From JBCCQH01 sp039024435 (lineage in GTDB: Bacteria; Bacteroidota; Bacteroidia; J057; JADKCL01), in assembly GCA_039024435.1 (NCBI GenBank), contig JBCCQH010000006.1, forward strand, positions 1 to 64,000: a stretch of 64,000 bases of DNA, given 5' to 3'. Position 1 is the stretch's first letter; every line of letters starts with the position of its first letter. Below are positions 43,342 through 52,430 of the stretch, one piece after another. The translations under genes were made by a program, and so were the position numbers. The notes beneath the pieces were generated by a model. It ran no database searches. It saw only the letters and a list, made by a program, of their open reading frames with translations, and was not told where the DNA came from.

Positions 43342-45330
43342 ATGAAGTCCCAACCAACATTCCGGAGCATCGGCTACCTCTTGCGTACCCTAGGAATCGC
43401 CCTGTGGTTGCTGCCCATTGGGGATATATTCGCCCAACCCGACATGCAAAGGCCGTTTTATCTATCCAGCCTGAAAAGTGTTGCTGACTATACGGTCCTC
43501 AAAGGCAGTCCCGTGGTCGAAAAATATGGGCAGGTGGAATCGGTCAAGGTGCTCTGGGAACTGAAAAAAGACAAGCTCTATTTTATCTCTTCATATCATT
43601 ACAAGTGGCACTACCGTTTTGCCCGGCAGCGTTTGGGCTACTGGCAGAACCGAACTGTATTCAACGAGCGCAACTACGGCGAGCGCAAAGACCGCGAATA
43701 CGTCCTCGCGAACCTCAATCACTACCTTGCCAACGACCTCTGGACAGTAGAATTTTCCTCGGCCGATCAGATTCCCCTGGCCACGATCCACACTTTTATG
43801 CCCCGGCTGCAAGCGGCATTTATTCCCGGAAAAGTACTGCACTTGTTTCTGAATACCCACCGTTTGGTGGAAGCCTTTTCCGAGCCGACTCCACCGGTAA
43901 GCTATCCCGTGGTCCGGGCCGATGACATTTACGGTGGCCAATTGTATCAGCCCTTGAATTTGCGGGGAAATTACGGCTACCTGCGCAAAATCAAGGTCGA
44001 AGACTTGAAAAAAAGTGTGCCGGGACGACACGACATTGTGGTGCTCGATGGCCCCGCCCTCGACATTCCGGCAGTGGCAGGACTGATGAGTCCGGATTTT
44101 CAAACTCCGCTCAGCCATTTGAACATCCTGTGTAAAAATCGCGGCACGCCTTTTCTGGCCCACCGCAATATTTGGCGGGATCCACGGGTAAATGCGCTAG
44201 CGGGAAAATTGGTGTATTTTGAAGTGCTAGCGGATACTTTTCGGCTGCGGGAAGCGGACTTGGGCGAAGCCCAACCGGTTTGGCAAGCAAATGTTCCCCG
44301 GGAGCCGGTCGCGCTTCCACGCAACCTCAAAAGCCGGGAGCTCTGGCCGATGAACCGCCTGAGTGCGCGCTCAGTCAACTTGGTCGGGGGAAAAGCCGCT
44401 AATTTTGCGGTGCTGCACCGCCTCGCGCGGCGCTCCGGCGGTAAGTGGAAAGTCCCGGAAGGTGCATTTGCCATTCCCTTTGTCTACTACGTGGAGCATC
44501 TGCGGTCCTCCGGCGCCGATACCCTCATCCAGCATTTGCTGAACGATCCAGCCGCGCGCAACGATCCCCAGCAATTGGCGATGCAATTGAAAACGATCCG
44601 CAAACGCATCAAAAAATCGCCAGTGGACCCAGATTTGCTGGTGGCAGTAGCGGAGCGGGTGCGCGCGGAAAGCCCCACTTTGCGGATGCGGTTTCGCTCC
44701 TCCACCAATGCCGAAGACATCGACGGATTCAACGGTGCGGGGCTGTATTCCAGCAAAACTGGCATCGTGGGGGACGCGACCAAGCCCATCGATCAGGCGA
44801 TCCGCAAGGTCTGGGCGAGTGTCTGGAATTACCGGGCGTTTCAGGAGCGGGAGTACTTTAATCTTCGGCAGGAAGATGTCGCGATGGGCATTTTGGTGCA
44901 TCGTTCCTTTCCCGATGAGCACGCCAACGGCGTCGCCATCACGAAAAATCTCTACCGGCCCGGTTATTTTGGCGTAGTGATCAATGTCCAGCGCGGGGAA
45001 ACCAGCGTAGTCAGCCCTCCGCCGGGTGTCACCTGCGACCAGTTGATCTGCTACAGCGAAAACGACATCCGCTTTTACACTTCTCGCCGGATCATCGAGT
45101 ACATTTCGTATTCTTCGGAAAATGCGGGCCAGCCCGTCCTCACCGAAGCGCAAGTCCTGCGGCTGGCCGAACACTTGGGCAAGATCAAAAAGCACTACTA
45201 CTACAATGTTCCCGGGACGCGGTCCAGCGCCGGCCAGTCGTTTTACGATTTTGCGTTGGACGTGGAGTTCAAGTTCGATGGGCCAGACAGCACGCTTTAC
45301 CTCAAGCAGGCCCGGCCTTACAACGATTGA
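43342..45330 (+). CDS. exported GWD-like dikinase (phosphohistidine domain before PEP/pyruvate-type ATP-grasp domain)
   Basis: A 662-residue protein with an apparent signal peptide (Arg-rich start, hydrophobic stretch, cleavage near IFAQ at 29-32). An N-terminal part of about 200 residues is unrecognised. Next comes a phosphohistidine domain with SPDFQTPLSHLNILCKNRG (His259), and last a PPDK_N-type ATP-binding domain (VGGKAAN at 348-354, RFRSSTNAEDIDGFNGAGLY at 450-469, final QARPY). This His-then-ATP order is that of glucan water dikinases, whereas PEP synthase has ATP-then-His. Known enzymes phosphorylate alpha-glucans in the cytoplasm; why this one is exported is unclear. It follows the coiled-coil gene after 36 nt. 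Conserved Bacteroidetes proteins of this type are usually annotated only as PEP/pyruvate-binding. Confidence 0.75.
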   Translation: MKSQPTFRSIGYLLRTLGIALWLLPIGDIFAQPDMQRPFYLSSLKSVADYTVLKGSPVVEKYGQVESVKVLWELKKDKLYFISSYHYKWHYRFARQRLGYWQNRTVFNERNYGERKDREYVLANLNHYLANDLWTVEFSSADQIPLATIHTFMPRLQAAFIPGKVLHLFLNTHRLVEAFSEPTPPVSYPVVRADDIYGGQLYQPLNLRGNYGYLRKIKVEDLKKSVPGRHDIVVLDGPALDIPAVAGLMSPDFQTPLSHLNILCKNRGTPFLAHRNIWRDPRVNALAGKLVYFEVLADTFRLREADLGEAQPVWQANVPREPVALPRNLKSRELWPMNRLSARSVNLVGGKAANFAVLHRLARRSGGKWKVPEGAFAIPFVYYVEHLRSSGADTLIQHLLNDPAARNDPQQLAMQLKTIRKRIKKSPVDPDLLVAVAERVRAESPTLRMRFRSSTNAEDIDGFNGAGLYSSKTGIVGDATKPIDQAIRKVWASVWNYRAFQEREYFNLRQEDVAMGILVHRSFPDEHANGVAITKNLYRPGYFGVVINVQRGETSVVSPPPGVTCDQLICYSENDIRFYTSRRIIEYISYSSENAGQPVLTEAQVLRLAEHLGKIKKHYYYNVPGTRSSAGQSFYDFALDVEFKFDGPDSTLYLKQARPYND

Positions 45331-46305
45331 CTATTCCGGAAAGAGGCGTGCCGCAAATCCGGGCAAGGTCTGGGCACCACCGGAATGGATGAGCAAGATA
45401 TTTCCCCGCAAATCGGTTTCGGAGATGATTTTTTCCGCGGTCAGGAATAGCTTTGCCGAATAAATCGGGTCGGTCAGCACGCCGAATTCCCGGGCGTAGC
45501 GATGAATGGCATTGAATACGGTCCGGTTTACGCTGCCAAACGCCCGGGCGGTTACTGGCGGATAGCTGCGGTAACGTTCCGCATCGAGCTCCGGGACATT
45601 CAGGCCCGCTGCGCGCCGCCATTGTTGGCATTGGTCCAGGACGGGGCGCAGAGTGTGACGGGCGTCGGTGTGGGCCATTTCGACGACGTGCACCTGAGCG
45701 GGATGACCGGCATTTTGCAGGCCGAGAATCAGTGCAGCCGCACTCAGGCCGGTTCCCGAATCGATGAAAATATGGTTGAATTGAAGGTGGTGGGCCCGCT
45801 CATTGCGTTGGATGTCGTCTGCCAGTGAACCGGCACCGGGCAGACTTTCCGGTACAAATGCACCCTCCGGGAGGAGGAAAGTACGCTTTCCGGCCGCTTC
45901 CAGAGTGGATTGAACCTCGTGAATTGCGGATTGGCGTGCGGTTTCATCGGCAAAGGTGCGGACATCTTTGCCGGCGGTCAGCAGGCGGAACAGCAGGTGA
46001 TTGCCCGCGTTGGATCGCGGTAGCGCGCGGGTAAAGGTAATCGGCTCAATTCCGGATGCCCGAAGCAATTGCAGCGCAGCGACCGTATGATTGGCACTCG
46101 CCCCGCCGACCAGGAGGACCGCGTCAAATTGTTCCCGCTGTAGGTAGGGCAATAAGCTGGCAAACTTGCGCAATTTTCCCCCGGCGACGGCGTAGCCCGC
46201 CTCGTCTTCCCGCTTGAGCCACAAGTGTGCGGGGTGTTGGGGGAGTAAGTTGATCGGGTGGATCCGGGTACGCGGAAGGAGGGAAGGATCGACCTCCGGG
46301 ATCAT
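45331..46305 (-). CDS. ACC deaminase/D-cysteine desulfhydrase family protein (PLP)
   Basis: A 324-residue fold-type II PLP enzyme. The PLP lysine is in AGGKLRKFASLLPYL, the phosphate loop includes SGTGLSAAALILGL, and GGASANHTVAAL binds the substrate carboxylate; LIHSGGAQTLPGF closes the PLP site. Members open 1-aminocyclopropane-1-carboxylate or desulfhydrate D-cysteine; without the specific deaminase residues checked I would favour D-cysteine or a related D-amino acid. The ATG at 46305 overlaps the stop of the enoyl-CoA hydratase in ATGA, indicating coupling. The gene converges on the dikinase with no gap. Confidence 0.85.
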   Translation of the reverse strand: MIPEVDPSLLPRTRIHPINLLPQHPAHLWLKREDEAGYAVAGGKLRKFASLLPYLQREQFDAVLLVGGASANHTVAALQLLRASGIEPITFTRALPRSNAGNHLLFRLLTAGKDVRTFADETARQSAIHEVQSTLEAAGKRTFLLPEGAFVPESLPGAGSLADDIQRNERAHHLQFNHIFIDSGTGLSAAALILGLQNAGHPAQVHVVEMAHTDARHTLRPVLDQCQQWRRAAGLNVPELDAERYRSYPPVTARAFGSVNRTVFNAIHRYAREFGVLTDPIYSAKLFLTAEKIISETDLRGNILLIHSGGAQTLPGFAARLFPE

Positions 46306-47078
46306 TGGCCTTGGTAGTTCGGTTTGCGCTTTTCGACGAATGCGGCTACGCCTTCCTTGTAATCGCCGCTGCGACCGGCAATCTCCTGGCCGTACATTTC
46401 CATGTCGAGCATATCCTGCAACGAAGAGTTGAAGGACCGGTTCAACATGCGCTTGATCAGTCCGATGGCTTTGGTTGCGGCGGAGGCGTATCGCTCGGAA
46501 ATTGCCTTCACCTTTTCATCGAGTTCATCGGGGGCAACCAATTGATTGACAAGCCCCAAGTCAAATGCCTGTTGGGCGCTAATCTTCTCCCCAAGAGTGG
46601 CCAGCTCAAAGGCTTTTTGCCGCCCAACCAGGCGGGGTAGGAAGTAGGAGGAACCACTGTCGAGCACCAATCCGATGTTCGCAAAGGCCCAGACCATCGC
46701 GGCTTTCTCGCTGGCAATCACGTAATCGCAGGCCAGGGCGATGCTTGCCCCCGCGCCGGCCGCGACGCCATTCATCCGGCAGACATACGGCTTTTCCGTC
46801 CCGGTGATCAGATTGACCATGGGGTTGTAGCGTTTGCGCACCGACTCGCCCAGGCTCCGGGTTTTGCCCGAGACATCCTTGAGGTCCTGGCCGGAACAGA
46901 ATGCTTTGCCCGCTCCGGTGAGCACGACCACCCGCACCTCGGGGTCTTTGCGGGCGCGCTTGAGCGCATCGATGAATTGAAAGCTCAGATCATTGTTGAA
47001 GGCATTGTACCGATCAGGCCGGTTGAGCGTGATGGTACAGATGTTGTTTTGGACCTCGTACAGCAGGATATCGGACAT
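46302..47078 (-). CDS. enoyl-CoA hydratase/isomerase family protein
   Basis: A 258-residue crotonase-fold protein. The CoA and oxyanion motifs are AGKAFCSGQDLKDV and NGVAAGAGASIALACD; LVLDSGSSYFLPRLVGRQ follows. At the usual catalytic Glu positions the sequence reads AFANIGLVLDSGSS, that is Asn and Asp, similar to the PaaG/PaaB isomerase-type members rather than to classical enoyl-CoA hydratase. The start at 47078 is chosen because homology begins at ILLYEVQNNICTITLNRPDR. It is translationally coupled to the PLP gene downstream. It might act in aromatic or branched-chain acyl-CoA breakdown, but no further catabolic genes are adjacent. Confidence 0.87.
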   Translation of the reverse strand: MSDILLYEVQNNICTITLNRPDRYNAFNNDLSFQFIDALKRARKDPEVRVVVLTGAGKAFCSGQDLKDVSGKTRSLGESVRKRYNPMVNLITGTEKPYVCRMNGVAAGAGASIALACDYVIASEKAAMVWAFANIGLVLDSGSSYFLPRLVGRQKAFELATLGEKISAQQAFDLGLVNQLVAPDELDEKVKAISERYASAATKAIGLIKRMLNRSFNSSLQDMLDMEMYGQEIAGRSGDYKEGVAAFVEKRKPNYQGQ

Positions 47079-47115
47079 GGTAAATGCGATTTTGTGTGCC
47101 GGAAAATAAGCAGGA

Positions 47116-47805
47116 TCAGAACAAATGCAAAGCGGGCACGCCATCGATTGTCCAGTAGGCCATGAACAATCCGCCGATCAGGAAGCCCAACAACCAGCCG
47201 ATCCCGAGTTGAGACCAGTTGTGCGCTCCCAGGTAATGGCGTGCGGCGATGACTACTCCGCTACCGATAATGGCCACTACGAGCAGTATAAGGGTCAGAA
47301 AAACGAATTGGGAACTCATTTGCGGGTACCCGCAAATGAAGGGAATCCCGTTTTCCGGGAGCAGCACCAGCAGCAGGGCCAGACCCGTTGCGGCGCCCCA
47401 ACCCAGCGCGTGCAGCGATATTTTCAGGAAAAAAGTGCCGGCCAGGGCGGCCAGGGTCAGCAGAATCACAAGGCGGTAGTGCAAGTGAGGAGTGAGCGGG
47501 GGAGCCAGGACATAAGTGCAGATGAGTCCGACCAGGGTCGCCCCGAGCAGCAAGGCCAACAGGGGCACCGGTCGGTGGCGGCGTTCCTGGAGCAACAAGT
47601 CGTTGATGCCTCGTCGGCGTTGCCAGAGGCGGGTAATCACTGCGGGAAAAACCAAGTATCCGATGATTTTGACGACAAATATTCCGGGTGTCGGCTGAAC
47701 CATTGCGCCCCAATTCAGGAGATCGACCGCAAAAGGCAGCAAAATCGGGTGGAACAGGACCGACAGCGCGAAAGCGAGGCGGTGAGCCGCGGTAGATTGG
47801 CGCAT
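47116..47805 (-). CDS. PAP2-like integral membrane protein
   Basis: A 229-residue protein with about six membrane segments. The last third has LKISLHALGWGAATG and ARHYLGAHNWSQLGIGWLLGF, which recall the second and third signatures of type 2 phosphatidic acid phosphatases (SLHA for SGHS and RHYLGAHNWSQ for SRVYLGVHYPTD). The first signature, K-x6-R-P, seems weak (ERRHRPVP, about 77-84). So it may act on a lipid phosphate or undecaprenyl pyrophosphate, or may be an inactive relative. The ATG at 47805 overlaps the rpoN stop, so it is co-translated with rpoN. Confidence 0.65.
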   Translation of the reverse strand: MRQSTAAHRLAFALSVLFHPILLPFAVDLLNWGAMVQPTPGIFVVKIIGYLVFPAVITRLWQRRRGINDLLLQERRHRPVPLLALLLGATLVGLICTYVLAPPLTPHLHYRLVILLTLAALAGTFFLKISLHALGWGAATGLALLLVLLPENGIPFICGYPQMSSQFVFLTLILLVVAIIGSGVVIAARHYLGAHNWSQLGIGWLLGFLIGGLFMAYWTIDGVPALHLF

Positions 47806-49271
47806 TACATTTCCTTGCGGAGCCGGGCAACCGGAATTTGCAGTTGCTCCCGGTATTTCGCGACGGTACGACGCGCGATGCTGTAGCCTTTTTCCTTGAG
47901 CATCTCCGACAGCTTGTCGTCGCTGAGGGGCTTGCGCTTGTTTTCGTTGTCCACGAGGTCCTGCAGAATGGACTTGACTTCGCGGTTGGACACCTCGGTG
48001 CCATCATCGGTGGTGATGCCTTCGGTGAAGAAGTACTTCAGGGAGTAAATGCCCCAGTCGGTTTGGACGTATTTGCTATTGGCGACTCGGGAGATGGTCG
48101 AAATGTCCATGCCCACCGTTTCGGCAATGTCCTTGAGGATCATCGGACGGAGCTTTTTTTCGTCCCCGCTGGAGATGAAGAAGTCTTTTTGGCGCTCGGC
48201 GATGGCCATCATGGTATTCAGCAGAGTGAATTGCCGCTGGCGAATGGCGTCGATAAACCACTGGGCAGATTCAATTTTTGACTTGACAAAATCGAGGGTT
48301 TCCTTGTTTTTTGCGGTCTTTGCTTTTTTCTGCTGGGCTTTGTATTGGTCGTACATCTTGATGTAGCTGCCGCTCACCCGGAGATCGGGAGCATTGTTGC
48401 TATTCAGCTTGATGTCGATTTCGCCCTCGATGACCCGCAGGGTAAAGTCGGGGATGATGTATTCGTGCTTGGCATTGGCCGGAGCGCCTCCCGGTTTGGG
48501 ATTTAGCCGGGTGATCTCACCGTAAATGTCCTTGAGGCGTTCTTCGGTGACGCCTAGCGCGGATTTGAGCTTCTTAAAGTGCTTTTTGCTGAATTCGTCA
48601 AAGTAGTCGCGCACGACCCGGATCGCCATCTCAATTTCTTCCGTGGACTCTTTGCGCTGCAATTGCAGCAACAAACATTCCTGGAGATTGCGCGCGCCCA
48701 CGCCGGCTGGATCAAATGCCTGGATCATTTTCAGGATCCTCTCCAATTCATCCACGGTGGAGCGGATATTGTAGCGAAACATCATGTCGCCAAGCACGGC
48801 GGGCAGGGGACGCCGCAGGTAACCGTCTTCATCGATGGAACCGATCAGGTGATTGGCGATCATGGTTTGATTTTCGTCGAGGTCCAGCATCCCCATCTGC
48901 TCTTGCAAGCGGTCGATGAACGATTGCAGGTGGACAATCGGCACCTCGTAGTCGTCCTCGTCATCCGAAGTGGGAATGTGCTCCCGCACCGAGTAAGAAT
49001 CCCGGTCGATATAGTCGTCGATGTTAAAGTCGTCATCGCCCGCAAGGCGGTCGTCGTCGTCCCGGTCGATGTCGCTGTACTCGTCGTTGTTTTGCCGCTC
49101 GGCCTCCAATTGGGTGCTGCCTTCATCCAGTGCGGGGTTGACCTCCAATTCTTCCTTGATGCGCGCTTCGAGCAGCGCCGTCGGCACCTGCAGCAATTTG
49201 ATGAATTGAATCTGCTGGGGCGAAATATTGGTTTTTATCCCAATTCGAATTGTCGGACTCAGTCTTCCCAT
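47805..49271 (-). CDS. rpoN: RNA polymerase sigma-54 factor
   Basis: A 488-residue protein. Region I is the Gln/Leu-rich start (SPQQIQFIKLLQVPTALLEARIKEELEVNPAL); region II is a long acidic linker with many Asp (about 50-95); region III contains the core-binding part and, near the end, a helix-turn-helix and the RpoN box ARRTVAKYRE. All parts are present. Sigma-54 needs AAA+ activators; none is in the window and I found no convincing -24/-12 promoter. The start at 49271 follows a promoter-like element at 49290. It is followed by the PAP2-like gene with overlapping stop and start. Confidence 0.97.
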   Translation of the reverse strand: MGRLSPTIRIGIKTNISPQQIQFIKLLQVPTALLEARIKEELEVNPALDEGSTQLEAERQNNDEYSDIDRDDDDRLAGDDDFNIDDYIDRDSYSVREHIPTSDDEDDYEVPIVHLQSFIDRLQEQMGMLDLDENQTMIANHLIGSIDEDGYLRRPLPAVLGDMMFRYNIRSTVDELERILKMIQAFDPAGVGARNLQECLLLQLQRKESTEEIEMAIRVVRDYFDEFSKKHFKKLKSALGVTEERLKDIYGEITRLNPKPGGAPANAKHEYIIPDFTLRVIEGEIDIKLNSNNAPDLRVSGSYIKMYDQYKAQQKKAKTAKNKETLDFVKSKIESAQWFIDAIRQRQFTLLNTMMAIAERQKDFFISSGDEKKLRPMILKDIAETVGMDISTISRVANSKYVQTDWGIYSLKYFFTEGITTDDGTEVSNREVKSILQDLVDNENKRKPLSDDKLSEMLKEKGYSIARRTVAKYREQLQIPVARLRKEM

Positions 49272-49289
49272 TTTTCCTTTGTATGCGGT

Positions 49290-49297
49290 AAATATAC
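49290..49297 (-). promoter_or_regulatory. -7-like element of rpoN
   Basis: TATATTTA on the minus strand (49297-49290), one mismatch from TAnnTTTG, 18 nt before the ATG at 49271. Confidence 0.45.
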
Positions 49298-49345
49298 GAA
49301 GTAGACCGATTTGCGTGGGGCAAAGTTTGCCGCGAGGGAAGGACC

Positions 49346-50995
49346 TCAGTTCTCGGCACTGTAGACCACTTCACCGTCGACCATGGTGAGCCAGACCTGG
49401 GCGTAAGGCAATTGTTTCTCGTCGAGGCTAAACAGATCCTCGGGAAAAATCACCAGATCGGCGACTTTACCCGGTTCAAGGCTGCCCTTTTCGTCTTCTT
49501 CAAAATTTGCGTGGGCGGCCCAGGTGGTCATGGCTTTCAGCACCGAGTCGCGACCGAGGGCTTCTTCCTTCATAAATCCGCCGTAGGGCCAGTCAGTGAG
49601 GTCGACGCGGGCCACCGCTGCATAAAAACCTAGCATCGGATTGATGTTTTCCACCGGAAAATCGCTGCCGTAGGCCAGCATCCCGTTCTGAGCCAGCAGA
49701 CTTTTGTAAGCGTAGGCGCCCTGGAGGCGTTCTTTCCCGATGCGGTCTTCGGCCCAGTACATGTCCGAGGTCGCGTGCGCCGGTTGGACCGAAGGAATGA
49801 CACTGTAGTCGCCGTACTTTGCGAGGTCGTCGGGATGAACCACCTGGGCGTGTTCGATCCGCCAGCGGCGATCATTCTCTCCACCCAGCAAGCTACCGTA
49901 AATGTCGAGGAACAAGCGATTGGCAGAGTCACCGATGCAGTGCGTATTCATTTGGAAACCCGCATCGTACAGCCGCAAGGCCATTTCCTGGTACCACGGG
50001 ATGTCCTCCAACAAAAACCCGTACTGCCGGGGCTCATCCTTGTAAGGCTTGAGCATGCAAGCCCCCCGGGAGCCGAGCGCCCCGTCGGCGTAAATTTTGA
50101 AAGACGAGACATGCAAACGATCCGTTTTGTAGGGACCACTGTTCAGAAAACGTTCCAGATTTTCCTCGGTAGGGGCAGCCATGGCGTAGACGCGGATGCG
50201 GAGTTCACCCGCTTGCTGCAGAGAATCGATGATATTGATGATGCGCAGGTCGAGTCCGGCATCGTCGACTGTGGTGAGGCCCACGGCAAACAGATCTTGC
50301 TCGGCGCGCTTGAGCGCATCGATTACTTCGTCGGTTGAAGGCGTGGGGACCGAGTTTTCTACGAGCGTCACCGCATTGTCCACCAGTACACCAGTGAGTC
50401 CGCGGTAATCGCGCACGATGCGTCCACCCTCTACCGGGGTATTTTGGTCGATCCCGGCCAGTTCCAAGGCTTTGGCATTGGCGATCGCGGCGTGCCCATC
50501 GACCCGGTGCAACAATACTGGCCGATCCGGAAATTTTTCGTTGAGGATGCGGTTGGTCGGAAAATCTTTGTCCGGCCAGTCATTTTGGTCCCAGCCTCGC
50601 CCGATGATCCATTCACCGGTGAAGTCTCGGCCGAAACTGTCCACCACCGTGACCACTTCTTCCCAGGAGGTCGTGGCACCCAAGGCGACTTGATTCAGGG
50701 TCATTGCGTAGCCGTAATAGTGGCAGTGGGCATCGATCAATCCGGGGTAAACGGCTTTCCCCCGCAGGTCGATCACGGTATCGGCGGCGTAGTCAAACAG
50801 TAAGTCTTCGGTCCGGCCGACGGCGGCGATCCGCCCATTTTTTATGGCACAGGCTTGCACCACCCGGCTGGAATCATCTACGGTATGAATGATTCCATTG
50901 ATCAAGATGATATCGGCTTGTTTGTCTTTGCAGCCGGTCAGGCCAAACAACAAGGCGATCCCAATCACACCCGCAATTCGCAATGGATACCTCAT
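49346..50995 (-). CDS. amidohydrolase family lipoprotein (YtcJ-like)
   Basis: A 549-residue protein with a lipobox (GLTGC, Cys22) and a TIM-barrel metal-dependent hydrolase domain of the amidohydrolase 3 (YtcJ) type. Metal motif 1 is GLIDAHCHYYG; later FKIYADGALGSRG (YtcJ-type), MNTHCIGDSANR, RRWRIEHAQVVHPDD and AYGSDFPVENINP match the family order. So it should be a periplasmic or outer-membrane hydrolase cleaving amide or C-N bonds of an unknown substrate; YtcJ relatives act on formamides or N-acyl compounds. The ATG at 50995 overlaps the stop of the upstream Lrp-type gene. Confidence 0.88.
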   Translation of the reverse strand: MRYPLRIAGVIGIALLFGLTGCKDKQADIILINGIIHTVDDSSRVVQACAIKNGRIAAVGRTEDLLFDYAADTVIDLRGKAVYPGLIDAHCHYYGYAMTLNQVALGATTSWEEVVTVVDSFGRDFTGEWIIGRGWDQNDWPDKDFPTNRILNEKFPDRPVLLHRVDGHAAIANAKALELAGIDQNTPVEGGRIVRDYRGLTGVLVDNAVTLVENSVPTPSTDEVIDALKRAEQDLFAVGLTTVDDAGLDLRIINIIDSLQQAGELRIRVYAMAAPTEENLERFLNSGPYKTDRLHVSSFKIYADGALGSRGACMLKPYKDEPRQYGFLLEDIPWYQEMALRLYDAGFQMNTHCIGDSANRLFLDIYGSLLGGENDRRWRIEHAQVVHPDDLAKYGDYSVIPSVQPAHATSDMYWAEDRIGKERLQGAYAYKSLLAQNGMLAYGSDFPVENINPMLGFYAAVARVDLTDWPYGGFMKEEALGRDSVLKAMTTWAAHANFEEDEKGSLEPGKVADLVIFPEDLFSLDEKQLPYAQVWLTMVDGEVVYSAEN

Positions 50996-51462
50996 TCGGA
51001 TTCGAGAAGAATTTGCCGTTCAAACGCCTCTTCCAGCGAAATCAAAGTCTCGGTCCGCATGACCGAGGGTATTTCTTGCACCTTGTCGTTGAGTACTTCG
51101 CGCAAATGCTGGGTATCGCGGCAATAAACTTTGGCAAAGATGGAATAGATGCCCGTGGTATAGTGACATTCGACCACCTCCGGGATGGCCTTCAATTCTT
51201 TGACTACGTCGTGGTATTTGGAGTTTTTGTCCAGGTAGATTCCCAGGAACGCACACACGCCGACCCCGAGCGAAGCGGGATTGACGATCAGGCGCGAACC
51301 GCGAATGACCCCCAACTTTTCCAGTTTCTGGATGCGCAAATGGACCGTCGCACCGGAAACGCCACAACTGCGGGCGATTTCGAGATAGGGCTTCCGGGCG
51401 TCTTGCATCAGCAGGTTCAGGATGCGGATGTCCAATTGATCGATGTTACTTTCCGAACTCAT
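50992..51462 (-). CDS. Lrp/AsnC family transcriptional regulator
   Basis: A 156-residue protein. The N-terminal winged helix-turn-helix (DQLDIRILNLLMQDARKPYLEIARSCGVSGATVHLRIQKLEKLGVI) is followed by the RAM ligand-binding domain (GVGVCAFLGIYLDKNS to FAKVYCRDTQHL). Such regulators bind an amino acid and control nearby or distant genes. The downstream amidohydrolase gene overlaps its stop (ATGA), which suggests the regulator and enzyme are made together and that the ligand may be related to the enzyme's substrate. Upstream AT-rich sequence (51463-51622) may hold its promoter. Confidence 0.93.
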   Translation of the reverse strand: MSSESNIDQLDIRILNLLMQDARKPYLEIARSCGVSGATVHLRIQKLEKLGVIRGSRLIVNPASLGVGVCAFLGIYLDKNSKYHDVVKELKAIPEVVECHYTTGIYSIFAKVYCRDTQHLREVLNDKVQEIPSVMRTETLISLEEAFERQILLESE

Positions 51463-51622
51463 TAACAGATTGGTAAAAATGATGCCCCAATTGCTCGTTA
51501 TTTACCGGCAAAAGGAAAATAAAAATAGAAATATTTTCAAATTATCCATTTCGCTCGGTGAGCATAACGGTGAGATATTCATTGAATGGGCTGATAGACA
51601 GTGGCTTAATTTACGTCGTGGT

Positions 51623-52135
51623 TCAAGCAAGAAAGATCTTTTTCAAGTGAGTAGCGTCTTCTGGCTTCATGCGTTTGGCACTGATCAAGCGCAACTCGCG
51701 GCGGCGCATCGCCCCTTCGTAGAGTTCCTTTTCCGCATCGGAATGGGGAACGACCTGTGCGACCGGGATGGGACGGCCCGACTGGTCGACGGCGACGAAG
51801 GTGTAAAAGGCGGTATTGCAGTACCGTTTTTGTCCGGACTGCATATTTTCCGCGTGGACGATGACCTGCACCTCCATCGAAGTGGTAAAGGCGCGGGTGA
51901 CTTTTGCTTCCAGCAATACGATTTCGCCCAGGTGGATCGGCGAAGTAAAGTCCACAAAATCCACCGAGGCGGTAACCACAACCCGGTTGCAGTGCCGGGC
52001 GGCGGATATCGCCGTGACGATGTCCATCCAGTGCAGAAGGCGGCCGCCCATGAGGTTGCCCAGGGTATTGGTATCGTTGGGCAGCACCAGTTCCGTCATG
52101 GCCGCAATGGAATCAATCGGGTTCTTCTTTTTCAT
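51623..52135 (-). CDS. acyl-CoA thioesterase (hotdog fold, BACH/YciA type)
   Basis: A 170-residue protein with the hotdog signature of acyl-CoA hydrolases: LPNDTNTLGNLMGGRLLHWMDIVTAISAARH (the Asn and Gly-Gly stretch, then the catalytic Asp), DFTSPIHLGEIVLLEAKV and NTAFYTFVAVDQSGRP. It hydrolyses acyl-CoAs to free acid and CoA in the cytoplasm; relatives work on medium or long chains. An exact promoter at 52155-52183 precedes the ATG at 52135, so the longer upstream frame is excluded. It is transcribed alone; the Lrp gene downstream starts 160 nt later. Confidence 0.92.
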   Translation of the reverse strand: MKKKNPIDSIAAMTELVLPNDTNTLGNLMGGRLLHWMDIVTAISAARHCNRVVVTASVDFVDFTSPIHLGEIVLLEAKVTRAFTTSMEVQVIVHAENMQSGQKRYCNTAFYTFVAVDQSGRPIPVAQVVPHSDAEKELYEGAMRRRELRLISAKRMKPEDATHLKKIFLA

Positions 52136-52154
52136 GCGTGGGTTCGATTTGTGG

Positions 52155-52183
52155 CAAATGTACAAAAGGCCGGGGAATGACAA
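52155..52183 (-). promoter_or_regulatory. promoter of the acyl-CoA thioesterase gene
   Basis: Minus strand: TTG (52183-52181), 18 nt spacer, TACATTTG (52162-52155), an exact match to TTG-N18-TAnnTTTG, ending 19 nt before the ATG at 52135. Confidence 0.75.
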
Positions 52184-52430
52184 CCCCGGGCGGAGACCAC
52201 GGCGTACAACAGCGCAGCGGATCCGCATCCGCAATCGGACAAAGCGCAAAATTTTGCTCCGGAACCCCCCGGAGGAATATAAATGGCCGCTCCCGGCCCG
52301 GAGGCTGGAGCGGCGTTTGACTACTGATCATTGGTTGTGCGATTCGGCAATCCGGTCGGCGGGCGGCGGTCGAAAATTGATTTCTGGAACCGGTCTTTGC
52401 TCCAGCGCCGGATAGGATGTAGACCGCGGC

